From the NCBI RefSeq assembly GCF_009720675.1, contig NZ_WNJO01000002.1, positions 124,001 to 188,000 of the forward strand: a DNA stretch of 64,000 bases. Reading direction: 5' to 3'. Positions 49,617 to 59,874 of the stretch are shown one piece after another. Source of the stretch: Secundilactobacillus folii (GTDB taxonomy: Bacteria > Bacillota > Bacilli > Lactobacillales > Lactobacillaceae). A program made the translations under genes and the position numbers. Each line of letters opens with the position of its first letter. Position 1 is the first letter of the stretch. Below the pieces are notes generated by a model. That model was not told where the DNA came from. It saw nothing but the letters and a program-made list of their open reading frames with translations, and did not search any database.

Positions 49617-50954
49617 ATGGCGTATGATTACGACACGATTATTATTGGTGGAGGGCCTGGTGGTCTAGCGGCAGCATATGCACTGAATAGGGCTCAGAAA
49701 GTTTTAGTAGTGGAAGGCAATCTTTGGGGCGGAACTTGTCCAAACTTTGGTTGTGATCCCAAAAAGATGTTATATGGTGTCATTGAAACTAAACGACAAG
49801 CTGTTCGGTATCAGAATAGCGGATTACCAGAGGCCCCAACAGTCGATTGGCCCGCTTTAATGAGATTTAAGCATAGCTATACGGATAAGATTCCAACTGG
49901 TACTGCGGCCGGATTAAAGGCGGCGGGGATTGCACAGATTCATGGTCGGGCTAGTTTTGTAGATGCGCACACATTGACCGTGGCTGGTCAGCAGGTAACG
50001 GGTGCACAGATTATCATTGCTACTGGAGCTACACCAACCATTCCTGATATTCCTGGAAAGGACGCTTTTCAAACCAGTACAGACTTTCTAGACCTACCTC
50101 ATTTACCAAAGAAAATTGGTTTCGTAGGAGCTGGTTACGTGGCAATCGAATTAGCTAATATTGCTGCTGAAGCAGGCGCTGAGGTTCATATTTTTCAGCA
50201 CAATAATCGACTTTTAAGGGGTTTCCCACAGGAATATACTGATAAACTAAAGAAAATTTTAACTGATAAAGGGATTACTTTCCATATGAATACAAACGTG
50301 ACGGCATTAAGTACAAGCGGGGAAGATCAGGTGACTGTTAGCACTGATATCTCAGCACCGATCAATTTAAACGTTATTTACGCCGCAGCGGGTCGACGTC
50401 CAAATCTCGATGGACTTAACCTACCTGGAATTGGTGTGGATACTAAGCCACAGGGAGTCGAAGTTGATGATCATTTAAGAACTAGCGTGCCGACCATTTA
50501 TGCCATTGGCGATGCAATTGCCAAAAACGTACCGAAGTTAACACCAGTCTCAGGTATTGAAGGCGGATACGTAGCTAAACAAATATTAGGTACTTCAAAT
50601 GAACCTATTCGATATCCAGCCATTCCGCACACGGTTTTTGCCGGACCAGAATTAGCCCAAGTGGGAATTAGTTTGGATGCCGCAAAGCAACAACCAGAGC
50701 GTTATCGGGTGAGTGACCAAGAGATTGGCCAATGGTACACATATCATCGGATTCAAGATGACAATGCCCGCGTTACGACCATTGTTGATAAGACAAATGG
50801 TAAATTAGCTGGGGCTATTATGCTGGCAGTCAATGCTGAGGAGTTAGTGAATGATTTCAGTGAGATCATTACCCATGGTGAGTCCGCTGATGAGGCTACC
50901 AACTGGACGCCTATTTATCCGAGCGTTTCTAGTGACTTGAGTTACTTCTATTAA
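49617..50954 (+). CDS. Flavin-dependent pyridine nucleotide-disulfide oxidoreductase
   Basis: This 445-residue protein of the glutathione/mercuric reductase class has an FAD motif GGGPGG, a redox disulfide in GGTCPNFGCDPKK, an NAD(P) motif GAGYVAIE, AIGD for FAD, and a dimerisation domain. The C-terminus lacks the usual HPT-x-E motif but has SADEATNWTPIYPS. The substrate could be glutathione-like, bacillithiol-like, or coenzyme disulfide. ATG with GGAGG 8 bases upstream. It is divergent from the phn operon. Confidence 0.86.
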   Translation: MAYDYDTIIIGGGPGGLAAAYALNRAQKVLVVEGNLWGGTCPNFGCDPKKMLYGVIETKRQAVRYQNSGLPEAPTVDWPALMRFKHSYTDKIPTGTAAGLKAAGIAQIHGRASFVDAHTLTVAGQQVTGAQIIIATGATPTIPDIPGKDAFQTSTDFLDLPHLPKKIGFVGAGYVAIELANIAAEAGAEVHIFQHNNRLLRGFPQEYTDKLKKILTDKGITFHMNTNVTALSTSGEDQVTVSTDISAPINLNVIYAAAGRRPNLDGLNLPGIGVDTKPQGVEVDDHLRTSVPTIYAIGDAIAKNVPKLTPVSGIEGGYVAKQILGTSNEPIRYPAIPHTVFAGPELAQVGISLDAAKQQPERYRVSDQEIGQWYTYHRIQDDNARVTTIVDKTNGKLAGAIMLAVNAEELVNDFSEIITHGESADEATNWTPIYPSVSSDLSYFY

Positions 50955-50998
50955 GATGGCGCGGATAAAAAATGAAGCAGTAATATTATTTAGTTAAT

Positions 50999-51051
50999 AA
51001 TAGGGCTGCCTGAGATGAATTGATTGCAATTCATCTCAGGCAGCCCTATTT
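50999..51051 (+). terminator. Terminator of the oxidoreductase gene
   Basis: A 23-bp perfect stem begins AATAGGGCTGCCTGAGATG, has the loop GATTGC, and ends in CCCTATTTG. Confidence 0.87.
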
Positions 51052-51184
51052 GAATGAGCTCAGATTTAAAAGAGAGCTTAGCATTCGGTTTTTTGATTAT
51101 TTAAATTCAGTGGTAGATGTAACTTCTAGTTTGTCGTGATATGATTGGAACAACATTATTAATGAAGGGGTGTACAGGAAATAA

Positions 51185-51772
51185 ATGATTGATGCAGTCG
51201 AAAAAATTACCCAGGAAATAATGGCTGATCCGCAAAATACTGATTATACCAAACAGGGAATTGAACCACTTTATCACGTGGAGCCAGAAGCTAGAATTCT
51301 CATTATCAGTCAGGCACCTAGTCGAAAGGGACAGGCCTCAATGACCTACTGGGATGACCCCAGTGGCGACCGCCTACGCAGTTGGATGGGGATGAGTCGC
51401 GAGGAATTCTATCACTCTGGAAAACTGGGTGTCGTTCCATTGGACTTTTATTTCCCGGGAAAAGGTAAGCAGGGTGATCTGCCACCAAGAAAAGGGTTTG
51501 CGGAGAAATGGCATAAACCAGTATTGGCTTTAATGCCACACGTTTCGCTAACGCTTTTGATTGGGGCTTATGCTCAAAAATATTATCTGCAAAAGCGTCG
51601 CCAAAAAACGCTAACGGCCACGGTTGAGCATTATCAAGATTATCTGCCGGACTATTTTCCAATCGTTCATCCATCGCCCTTGAATTATGGTTGGATGCAT
51701 CAACACCCCTGGTTTGAAGCTGATGTTGTGCCAGATTTGCAGAAGCGTATTCGAAACTTACTGAATGATTAG
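51185..51772 (+). CDS. Uracil-DNA glycosylase-fold protein
   Basis: This 195-residue protein has the UDG-family fold: ILIISQAPSRKG (phosphate-loop region), MGMSREEFY, VPLDFYFPGKG and the C-terminal HPSPLNYGW (DNA-intercalation motif). The first motif lacks the GQDPY of classical Ung, so its base specificity may differ. It may excise uracil or related bases. ATG with AGGA upstream. It overlaps the convergent MFS gene by 4 bases. Confidence 0.83.
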   Translation: MIDAVEKITQEIMADPQNTDYTKQGIEPLYHVEPEARILIISQAPSRKGQASMTYWDDPSGDRLRSWMGMSREEFYHSGKLGVVPLDFYFPGKGKQGDLPPRKGFAEKWHKPVLALMPHVSLTLLIGAYAQKYYLQKRRQKTLTATVEHYQDYLPDYFPIVHPSPLNYGWMHQHPWFEADVVPDLQKRIRNLLND

Positions 51773-53001
51773 GAAATTGGGTGCAACCAACCGTGAACTA
51801 AGTGACGGTGACGGTAGAGTATCGGTAATAATAAAATAAGTGCCAAAATGCCGCAGGAGGGGAACCCCCAGAGCCCCGTTGTGACGTCCATGATCCCACC
51901 GACAAAGACGCTACCAATCGGTGTTGTTCCTTGGTTCAGGAGCACGTACACGCTCATTACCCGTCCACGCAATCCGTTTGGAATTGAAAATTGAAACGAG
52001 GCGTTGGACTGATTCAGGAAAATCATATTGCAAAAACCGATAGCAACCATCATCACCATCGCGAGCTGGTAATTCTGGACAAACAGCATTAAAGCTTGAA
52101 GACTGGCTGTTCCTAGTGCAACGCCTAAATAGATGTTTCTTTGAAGCCCAAATCGGGATAAATAGCTCATTAAAAAGGCCGCTATTAGTGAGCCAACACC
52201 AGTTGCTGATAATAAGCTAGCGTAAGTTTGTGCGCCGGAGTGTAAGACCGTTTTGGCAAAGATTGGAATGATGACATTGTTATTAAAATTGAGCGTGCAA
52301 ACGATAATCATCAATTCGGCACTCATACGGACATTTGGGTGTTGCCAGACGTAGGCTAACCCCTCTTTAACATCCTGCCAGATGTGCTGGCGTTTAGAGG
52401 ATATGATGACAGGCTTTTGCTTAATTAAAAAGAGGCCCAGTAGGACAGCTAAATAGCTGATTGCATCTACCAAAAAGCAAAACCCTAGGCTAAATTGAAC
52501 CATTAAGATACCAGCAAGTGAAGGACCAGCAATTTTAGCGAGGTTGAAGATGGTGGAGTTTAAAGAAATTCCATTCATGAGGTCCTTTTGGCCAACTAGT
52601 TCAACCACATAGGATTGTCGAGTAGGCGTATCAAAGCTTTGCAGAATACCGTAACCTATAGCAATGAGCAACACTTGCCAGTATTGTACGATTTTTGTGT
52701 AGACGATGATGGTCATGACGACCCCTAAAATAAGGAAGCCGCCTTGTGTTAGCAATAGGATGCGCCGTTTAGGGTGACGATCAATTACTGTGCCAGCGAC
52801 CAGTGTTAAAAATAAGATCGGCACAAATTGGCAGGCAGAAAGGACGCCTACTAGAAAAGCGGAGCCGGTCATTTGATAAACTAGCCAAGTCTGTGCAGTT
52901 CGTTGGACCCAAGTTCCCATGACCGAAATGACTTGTCCAAACCAAAAATAACGAAAATTTTTATTTTGAAGTGACGAGAAGATGTTTTTAAAGACGCTCA
53001 A
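51769..53001 (-). CDS. MFS exporter (MFS_3/EntS type)
   Basis: This 410-residue permease has 12 membrane segments. Signatures are NKNFRYFWFGQVISVMGTWVQRTAQTWLVYQ at the start (shown as motif extent only), AGTVIDRHPKRRIL and the RQSYVVELVG loop. Relatives export siderophores, drugs or macrolides. It starts at TTG. It is not linked to any regulator, and the substrate is unknown. Confidence 0.82.
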   Translation of the reverse strand: MSVFKNIFSSLQNKNFRYFWFGQVISVMGTWVQRTAQTWLVYQMTGSAFLVGVLSACQFVPILFLTLVAGTVIDRHPKRRILLLTQGGFLILGVVMTIIVYTKIVQYWQVLLIAIGYGILQSFDTPTRQSYVVELVGQKDLMNGISLNSTIFNLAKIAGPSLAGILMVQFSLGFCFLVDAISYLAVLLGLFLIKQKPVIISSKRQHIWQDVKEGLAYVWQHPNVRMSAELMIIVCTLNFNNNVIIPIFAKTVLHSGAQTYASLLSATGVGSLIAAFLMSYLSRFGLQRNIYLGVALGTASLQALMLFVQNYQLAMVMMVAIGFCNMIFLNQSNASFQFSIPNGLRGRVMSVYVLLNQGTTPIGSVFVGGIMDVTTGLWGFPSCGILALILLLPILYRHRHLVHGWLHPIS

Positions 53002-53151
53002 TGAAAACCGCCAGCCTTCCAGTGTAAGTTGTTGAATAGTTAATAGGCTACACTATCCCTCAATAATGTCAATATTGTTTAATAGTTTGCTTGTGTCTGT
53101 TGTGCAATTAGAGTAGTCTATAGACTTAATCTTCTAGAATGGAGTTTTACA

Positions 53152-53814
53152 ATGAATAAGCAAGTCTTCTTTGATTTCGATGGTACCTTGGCGGATTCAG
53201 AGCGGGGGATCATTATTTCAATCAAAGAAATGGTTAAAAAATTAGGCTTACCACAACTAAGTGATGCTGAATATCGAACCTTCATTGGCCCCGCAATGAC
53301 AGCTAATCTAAAACGGGCCTATCCTGATTTGTCTGAGGCTAAAGTGGCCCAAGGCGTTGCTGAGTATCATCGTAGCTATGCTCAAGATGGGTATGCTGAA
53401 CTCGATATTTATCCCGGGATTCAAAGTGCATTGGAGCAGCTTAAAGCTGAGGGCTTTCGACTAAACATTGCTTCAGCCAAACCGGTTGATGTGCTGCCGC
53501 AGATTCTAGACCGTTTCCACTTAACCAATTATTTTGATGGTGTTTATGGGGCAACTACTGATGAAAAAATGCGCAGTCGAAAAGCTGATATCTTAGCTTA
53601 TGGAATAGCACAAAGTGGTGCTGATCCTAAGCGGAGTGTGATGGTTGGTGATCGCTATACGGATATCAATGGCGGAGCCGAAAACAACGTTCGAACAATT
53701 GGCGTAAGTTATGGATTTGGCGATGCTGCGGAGTTACGTGCTTCAAATGCAAGTGCAATTGTGGCTAAACCGCAAGAAATCCCTGGTGCTGTAGATTTAC
53801 TATTGAATTCATGA
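53152..53814 (+). CDS. HAD-superfamily phosphatase (phosphoglycolate phosphatase-like)
   Basis: This 220-residue protein has the four HAD motifs: DFDGTLADS (nucleophile Asp), SAKP, a Lys in KMRSRKADIL and GDRYTDINGG. The helical cap between residues 15 and 90 makes it a subfamily IA member like Gph or PpaX. The substrate is unknown. ATG with GGAG upstream. A terminator follows at 53844-53898. Confidence 0.85.
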   Translation: MNKQVFFDFDGTLADSERGIIISIKEMVKKLGLPQLSDAEYRTFIGPAMTANLKRAYPDLSEAKVAQGVAEYHRSYAQDGYAELDIYPGIQSALEQLKAEGFRLNIASAKPVDVLPQILDRFHLTNYFDGVYGATTDEKMRSRKADILAYGIAQSGADPKRSVMVGDRYTDINGGAENNVRTIGVSYGFGDAAELRASNASAIVAKPQEIPGAVDLLLNS

Positions 53815-53843
53815 CGTTCGGGTAAATGGCTAGGACATTAAAT

Positions 53844-53898
53844 AATACGTTTGGAAACCCCCTTTAAGATTCAGAGGTGCTTTCTGAACGTATTTTTT
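53844..53898 (+). terminator. Terminator of the HAD gene
   Basis: AATACGTTTGGAAACC pairs with GGTGCTTTCTGAACGTATT, followed by TTTT. Confidence 0.72.
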
Positions 53899-54085
53899 GT
53901 GTTTCTCGTCTTAACTCAAGAAAACATAGCTGTATTTTAATTTTAAATGATAGCTAAAGGGTTTAGTTAAATGCCATTTGTTTTTAGAAATTCAATAAAG
54001 TAAATTCTAATGGTTGACATGGGTAGTTTCATACGATATGATTTAGTCCGAAATCAGACAGTCCATTATTTTACGAGGTGGTCTA

Positions 54086-54544
54086 ATGAAACGAGATGAT
54101 ATCCACAGGTATACCGAGGAATACCGAAAGCTCCGTGACGCTCAGTTTTCGGTATTTACGATGTATGCAAAGGAACACGATTTAACAACCAAGGAGTTAT
54201 TTGTCCTTTATATCCTTTGGTTTTCACCAAATGGGCGTCAACAATCGCAAATTAGGGAACGGCTTTCGGCGACCAAACAGACGATTAGTTCAATTATTAA
54301 AAAGTTACGTCATGAAGGACTTGCTGAAATAACTGAATCTCAAGCTGATCATCGGCAAAAACTGGTCAGATTAACACCGGAGGGAAGTCGATTTACTAAG
54401 CCAATCATCGTCCCTGCAGCTGAGGCTGAAATTGAAGCTATGGCAGAACTATCAGAAAAAGATGTCATGGAATTAGTTAGAATAACGAGCCTCTTTTCAA
54501 ACAATTTAAAGAAGCAGTTTCACGCAGTTAATAAGAAGCGTTAA
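54086..54544 (+). CDS. MarR-family regulator near the osmolyte transporter
   Basis: This 152-residue winged-helix protein has FVLYILWFSPNGRQQSQIRERL, SATKQTISSIIKKLRHEG and QADHRQKLVRLTPEG. ATG with GAGGTGG upstream. It precedes the OpuC-like ABC genes by 174 bases in the same direction and may regulate them. That link is only positional. Confidence 0.84.
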   Translation: MKRDDIHRYTEEYRKLRDAQFSVFTMYAKEHDLTTKELFVLYILWFSPNGRQQSQIRERLSATKQTISSIIKKLRHEGLAEITESQADHRQKLVRLTPEGSRFTKPIIVPAAEAEIEAMAELSEKDVMELVRITSLFSNNLKKQFHAVNKKR

Positions 54545-54718
54545 TAGACACACATCTATGGCCAAGAGTAGGGGGCCGTTGATGCCCATGAGTATAGAGT
54601 ATGGTCATGATCTTTATTACGAGCAAACTATATTTTAAACAATTTGATTGCAGACAAGATTTAGAATAGTAGAATTAAAATTGTTGAGCGAATTGAAAGT
54701 GTCACCGAGGTGAAATTA

Positions 54719-55666
54719 GTGATTGAATTAAATAATTTAAGTAAAGAATATGACGGCCAGTATGCACTGGATAATATGAATCTGACCGTTAATGACGGGG
54801 AATTATTCGTGCTCGTTGGGCCTTCTGGAAGTGGCAAAACGACCATTTTGAAGAGTATTAACCGGCTGATCATACCTAGTTCGGGGACGGTTAAAATTGA
54901 TGGCGAAGATGTCTCAAAGGTTGATTTACAGCAGTTGCGACGGCGAATCGGTTACGTTTTGCAGACTGGCGCGCTATTTCCCAATATGACGATTGCTGAA
55001 AATGCAAGTGTTCAACTTGATAATCTAGGTTGGCCAGCTGATAAGAAGCAAGCCCGAATTGCCGAATTAATGAATCAAGTGGGACTAGATCCGGATCATT
55101 TTTTGAGCCGAATGCCAAGTGAACTTTCTGGTGGTGAATCTCAGCGAGTTGGAATTGTTCGGGCACTAGCTAGCAAACCCCGACTGGTTTTGATGGATGA
55201 ACCATTCAGTGCCCTTGACCCAGTTTCAAGACGCCAACTGCAGCAGATCGTTATCGATCTTCATCAAAATATGGATACCACTATTGTCTTCGTGACTCAT
55301 GATATGCAAGAAGCGCTTCGTTTAGCTGATCGAGTGGCCGTAATTTATGAAGGCAAGCTGCAGCAAGTTGGCACGCCTGAACAAATTTTAACGGAGCCAG
55401 CTAATGCATTTGTCAGCAACTTCTTTGCCGATGAACAGCAGACCAATCAGCTTTTGGGGCAGGTGCTAGCTTCAGGCTTTGGTCGTCACATCACCGATGC
55501 AGATACCGGGCCTAAGCTAGTTAAAGGACAGAGCATCTTCGAGTGGGCGACTGCTTTAAAGAAATCGCAAACGGATCAGATTATTGTGGATGACACCGTT
55601 TTGACGGATCATGATTTAATCGATTACGTGGCATCATTGGAAACGGAGGGTGACGACCATCAATAG
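54719..55666 (+). CDS. opuCA: Osmolyte ABC transporter ATP-binding protein (OpuCA-like)
   Basis: This 315-residue ATPase has Walker A GPSGSGKTT, signature LSGGESQRVGI, Walker B LVLMDEP and the H-loop in FVTHDMQEA. The C-terminal part (about 235-315) is short and shows no full CBS pair. It belongs to the glycine betaine/carnitine/choline (OpuC/ProV) group. I use the GTG at 54719, since CGAGGTG lies 8 bases before it. It overlaps the permease gene by 17 bases. Confidence 0.87.
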   Translation: MIELNNLSKEYDGQYALDNMNLTVNDGELFVLVGPSGSGKTTILKSINRLIIPSSGTVKIDGEDVSKVDLQQLRRRIGYVLQTGALFPNMTIAENASVQLDNLGWPADKKQARIAELMNQVGLDPDHFLSRMPSELSGGESQRVGIVRALASKPRLVLMDEPFSALDPVSRRQLQQIVIDLHQNMDTTIVFVTHDMQEALRLADRVAVIYEGKLQQVGTPEQILTEPANAFVSNFFADEQQTNQLLGQVLASGFGRHITDADTGPKLVKGQSIFEWATALKKSQTDQIIVDDTVLTDHDLIDYVASLETEGDDHQ

Positions 55667-57182
55667 CTTGATCTCCTACATTCAAAAGAATAGTCATGAC
55701 CTGTTACAGGCACTGTGGCAACACATTTCGATTTCTCTGATTGCGATGGTCATTACGATTCTCATTGCGATTCCGTTAGCCATTGCGCTCATTAATCATC
55801 GTCGGCTGGGCGAACTGTTTCTGCAAATTACGGGTATCATTCAAACGATTCCAAGTCTGGCAGTTCTTGGGATTCTAATTCCGATTGTGGGGATTGGAAC
55901 CGTGCCTGCTATTATTGCTTTAGTGTTATACGCAATCATGCCGGTCTTTCAAAATACCTACGCGGGACTTACCCACATTGACCCCGTGCTGCTTGAAGCC
56001 GCTGATGCACTGGGTGTTACACCCCGTTTCAAACTGTTTCGGGTTGAATTACCGTTAGCAATGCCAATGATTCTTTCGGGGATTCGTATCGCTACTGTGT
56101 TAGTGATTGGGACTGCAACGTTAGCTGCACTGATTGGTGGCGGTGGTCTTGGGACTTTCATTTTACTTGGAATTCAAACCAATAATAATACGGCGTTATT
56201 AGTAGGTGCAATATTGTCCGCTATCCTAGCACTGTTAGCTAACTGGCTAATTGAGTTGCTCTCAAAGGTTCCTTTGAAGCGACTCGGAATTGGGGTTTTA
56301 GTGCTCGCTGTTTTGGGCTTTGGCGGTGCTGGCGTCCACGCACTTCTTACCCCTAAGACTGAAAACGTGACGATTGCTGGTAAACTTGGTGGTGAGCCAG
56401 AAATTTTGATCAACATGTATAAGGACCTGATTGAACAGGATAATTCAAAGGTTAAAGTGACCTTGAAACCTAATTTTGGCGGTACTAGTTTTCTGTTCAA
56501 AGGTTTGCAAAGCGATAAAATTGATATTTATCCGGAGTTTACGGGAACGGTTTTACAGTCATTGGTGAAAACGAAAACCGGTATTAGCCGCAATCCTAAA
56601 GTTGCTTACAAAGACGCCAAAACGCTGCTTAGACGGCAATTTAAGATGACTTATCTAAAACCAATGGCTTATCAAAATAACTACGCAGTCGTTGTTCGTC
56701 GGTCAACAGCTAATCAATATCATTTAAGGACGATTTCAGACTTAACTAAAGTTTCGAGCCGTTTTGCCGGGGCGTTTGATCCTGACTTTTACCAGGAATC
56801 TAACGGGTATCCTGGGTTACAGAAGACATACGGACTCCGACTAAAATCGGCGCGAACAATGGAACCTTCATTGCGGTATGAGGCCTTAGCCAACGGCCGG
56901 GTCAACGTTACTGATGGCTATACAACTGATCCGCAAATCAAGGAGTACCATTTGGTTGCTCTAAAGGATAACAAATCTTTCTTTGCAATTTATCAGGGGG
57001 CACCTTTAATGAAGACCAGTTTTGCAAAAGCCCATCCGGACGTTGTCAAACGGCTGGATAAGCTAAGCGATAAAATTTCAAATGCTGATATGCAAAATAT
57101 GAATTACCAAGTCACGGTTAAGCATCGGAAAGCATCAGTAATTGCCAGAAATTATTTGAAAGCTCACCACTATTTAAAGTGA
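55650..57182 (+). CDS. opuCB: Osmolyte ABC transporter, fused permease and substrate-binding protein
   Basis: This 510-residue protein has an N-terminal permease (about 1-210, with IPSLAVLGILIPIVGIGTVPAI-type OpuCB sequence and the EAA loop EAADALGVTPRFKLF). After a membrane helix near 212-232 comes a substrate-binding domain (NVTIAGKLGGEPEILINMYKDL onward). Such fusions tether the receptor to the channel, as in OpuA/EgtU-type systems. Likely substrates are betaine, choline or carnitine, and a low-mass thiol such as ergothioneine is an alternative. It starts at GTG within GGAGGGTG. Confidence 0.87.
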   Translation: MTTINSLISYIQKNSHDLLQALWQHISISLIAMVITILIAIPLAIALINHRRLGELFLQITGIIQTIPSLAVLGILIPIVGIGTVPAIIALVLYAIMPVFQNTYAGLTHIDPVLLEAADALGVTPRFKLFRVELPLAMPMILSGIRIATVLVIGTATLAALIGGGGLGTFILLGIQTNNNTALLVGAILSAILALLANWLIELLSKVPLKRLGIGVLVLAVLGFGGAGVHALLTPKTENVTIAGKLGGEPEILINMYKDLIEQDNSKVKVTLKPNFGGTSFLFKGLQSDKIDIYPEFTGTVLQSLVKTKTGISRNPKVAYKDAKTLLRRQFKMTYLKPMAYQNNYAVVVRRSTANQYHLRTISDLTKVSSRFAGAFDPDFYQESNGYPGLQKTYGLRLKSARTMEPSLRYEALANGRVNVTDGYTTDPQIKEYHLVALKDNKSFFAIYQGAPLMKTSFAKAHPDVVKRLDKLSDKISNADMQNMNYQVTVKHRKASVIARNYLKAHHYLK

Positions 57183-57216
57183 CGTGTAAAACAAGGCATT
57201 TTTAAAGTAAAATTGG

Positions 57217-57258
57217 AAGCGCGGTAAACTGTTAAATACAGGTTTGCTGCGCTTTGTT
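57217..57258 (+). terminator. Probable terminator of the osmolyte operon
   Basis: AAGCGCGGTAAAC pairs with GTTTGCTGCGCTT. The T run after it is weak. Confidence 0.55.
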
Positions 57259-57352
57259 ACATATTTAGGAATATCCAAATTATTACTTCGTAGTAGGTTT
57301 AAGAAAAAAGGAATAAAGCCTTACTTAATGCGCTTACATGGCGAAGTTTTGC

Positions 57353-57380
57353 TTGTAATTAATCCTAAAGGGTGTATTAT
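57353..57380 (+). promoter_or_regulatory. Probable promoter of the mntH locus
   Basis: TTGTAA (57353-57358) and TATTAT (57375-57380) are 16 bases apart. Confidence 0.5.
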
Positions 57381-57393
57381 ATGGTTTGGAAAT

Positions 57394-57407
57394 TGAGCGG
57401 GCGCTCA
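57394..57407. promoter_or_regulatory. Operator candidate TGAGCG-GG-CGCTCA
   Basis: A perfect inverted repeat of 6-bp arms lies 13 bases after the -10 box of mntH. The TetR gene at 59011 or a metal regulator could bind it. Confidence 0.5.
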
Positions 57408-57555
57408 GTTTAAAAGATAATTTAATTGCTTTGAATGTTTGGATCGAAGAAAGCATAACTTGATATGAAATTAAACCAGATGTTTTATCTTATATCAAAT
57501 CACGCATTTCAATGACCGACCGAATTTCTAAGTCAATAGAAAAGAGGTTTCACTA

Positions 57556-58920
57556 ATGAAAAAAGCAGATACAGAAAAGCATTCACACTTCGTTGAAACT
57601 ACGAGTGCCGATGGCAAGAGCCTAGACGAAGTTAACGGGAGCGTTCAGGTTCCCAAGAACGCCGGATTCTTCAAGACGTTAATAGCCTATACAGGGCCAG
57701 GAATCCTGATTGCTGTTGGGTATATGGACCCAGGAAACTGGATCACTTCGATTGCCGGTGGTGCACAATTTAAGTATAAATTACTGACGGTGATCTTAAT
57801 TTCCAGTTTAATTGCGATGTTGCTGCAAGCAATGTCTGCTAAGCTTGGAATTGTTACTGGTAAGGATTTAGCACAATTGACCCGTGAACGAACCAACAAG
57901 GCTGTTGGAATCATCTTATGGGTAATTGCTTAACTTGCCATTATGGCGACTGACATTGCCGAGATTATTGGGTCTGGGATCGCGTTGAAGCTGCTGTTCA
58001 AGATTCCGTTAATTGTCGGAATTTTGATTACCGCTGCTGACGTTTTGATCCTGTTGTTATTAATGAGGCTTGGCTTCAGAAAAATCGAAGCCATTGTTGC
58101 TACTCTGGTCACCGTGATCTTGCTAGTTTTTGCTTATGAAGTTGCACTGTCAAATCCCAGCATTGCGGGTATCTTGGGTGGCTATATACCATCCTCTGAC
58201 GTAATCACTAACCACTCGATGCTATACCTATCATTGGGAATCGTTGGTGCGACCGTCATGCCTCATGATTTGTATTTAGGCTCATCAATCTCACAAACAC
58301 GTCAGCTGGATCGTTCTGATCGAAATGATATTGCCAAGGCGATTCGGTTTTCAACGATTGATTCGAACCTCCAACTGTTCATTGCGTTCATTGTCAACAG
58401 TCTACTGCTGATCTTGGGTGCGGCACTGTTCTTTGGTACGAACAGCACACTAGGGCGTTTCGTAGATTTGTTCAATGCTTTGAGTAATCCACAGATTGTT
58501 GGTGCCATTGCTAGTCCGATGTTAAGTATGTTATTTGCGATTGCGCTGTTATCCTCAGGTCAAAGTTCAACGATCACCGGAACCTTGGCTGGCCAAATTA
58601 TCATGGAGGGTTTCATTCGCTTGCGCATTCCGCTTTGGGCACAACGATTGATCACACGTCTTCTCTCAGTTACACCGGTACTGATCTTTGCAATTTACTA
58701 CCATGGAAATGAAGCAAAGATCGAGGATCTGTTGACCATTTCCCAAGTCTTCTTGAGTATTGCCCTGCCGTTTGCGGTGGTTCCACTGGTTTTGTTTACC
58801 AGCAACAAGAAGCTGATGGGTGAATTTGTTAACCATGCATGGGTGAAGTACACAGCATGGGTCGTCACAATCGTACTGGTTGTTTTGAATCTGTACCTGA
58901 TCGCACAGACTTTGATGTAA
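57556..58920 (+). pseudogene. mntH: Nramp-family Mn2+ transporter gene with a nonsense codon
   Basis: The two frames 57556-57930 and 57943-58920 are in the same phase and together encode an Nramp protein of about 454 residues. Typical motifs are [15 protein letters not shown] in helix 1, [10 protein letters not shown] in helix 6 and [14 protein letters not shown] single TAA at 57931-57933 interrupts helix 3 (WVIA[15 protein letters not shown]). Homologues have Glu here, so one G-to-T change explains it. The rest is intact, so the loss looks recent, or a sequencing error or a suppressed stop is possible. Manganese import is a basic need of lactobacilli, so another copy probably exists. Confidence 0.85.
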
Positions 58921-59010
58921 ATGATTTAGTGCTTTAGGGTCAGTCTTCTAATTAGAGGGAAGCGGCCCTTTTTCATAGGGACCAACAGGACAACAAAATG
59001 GGGTGGAATC

Positions 59011-59643
59011 ATGAGTAAGCGAGAAGTAAAAAGTGACCAACAAAGAGAAAAAATAATTACAATTTCCCGGGAAATGTTTGCCGAGCATGGATATGAAGCA
59101 ACGACGACCCGGATGATTAATCAAGCTGCCGGTATTTCTGAAGGTTCTCTGTACTACTACTTTCCACATGGTAAACATGAGATCCTAGATACGATTGTTT
59201 ATCAAGGGATCGTGAATAGAATGAGTCAAGTTAAGATGTCATTTTCTGAATGCATGTCAATAACGGATGTTGAAGAACGTTTAATGGCTATCTTTCAAGC
59301 TATTTGGCGTATTTTTCAAGACGATGAAAACTACCAGTCCTTTATGATTACGATTCATGAAAGAATGTTACTTTCAGATAACCAAGCTAATTGGTTACTG
59401 AAAGTGCTTGATAGTCTCGTAGTGGAAATTGCCGTTAAACTTAAGCAAGCAGAGCCACTACGAAAAATGAGTGATGAACAGCGTCAGGCTACGGCTCAGG
59501 TTATCATCTCGATTTTTCAAAAGGTCATTTATGATGAGTTGTTAATCAAGAACACGCGCAAGCTTTCTGCAAAGATGAAGGCGTCGATTTTACCTCAACT
59601 ACAAATCGTTTTGAATGTTAATGATTTGCAAAAGACTGAGTAA
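59011..59643 (+). CDS. TetR/AcrR-family regulator
   Basis: This 210-residue protein has an N-terminal helix-turn-helix (REKIITISREMFAEHGYEAT, TTRMINQAAGISEGSLYYYF) and a helical C-terminal domain. ATG with GGGGTGG upstream. It follows mntH after a weak hairpin and ends with the terminator at 59685-59738. Its target is not clear. The repeat at 57394-57407 is one candidate. Confidence 0.83.
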   Translation: MSKREVKSDQQREKIITISREMFAEHGYEATTTRMINQAAGISEGSLYYYFPHGKHEILDTIVYQGIVNRMSQVKMSFSECMSITDVEERLMAIFQAIWRIFQDDENYQSFMITIHERMLLSDNQANWLLKVLDSLVVEIAVKLKQAEPLRKMSDEQRQATAQVIISIFQKVIYDELLIKNTRKLSAKMKASILPQLQIVLNVNDLQKTE

Positions 59644-59684
59644 CCAGCGATTTACCGTAAAAATCTCATTAATCATAAGCCGAT

Positions 59685-59738
59685 AATCTAGAAACTGTAT
59701 TTCCTCAAAAATGGCGGGAATGGTTTCTAGATTTTTTC
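59685..59738 (+). terminator. Terminator of the tetR gene at 59011
   Basis: AATCTAGAAAC pairs with GTTTCTAGATT, followed by TTTTT. Confidence 0.75.
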
Positions 59739-59874
59739 TTATTTCTGAACTTTTGCGACGAAGTGCGATCTGATCTAATTTCGATATTAAAAAAACCATA
59801 ATTCTTTTTTTGATGCGACAACGATATTAAAATAAAACTAATCGTGTTGAAAATTCACGAAAGGAAGTTTTGAA

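Noticed and set aside
51270-51285. CACGTGG core in the UDG gene as a third parS
   Set aside because: Outside the CACGTG core the flanks do not match the 16-mer.
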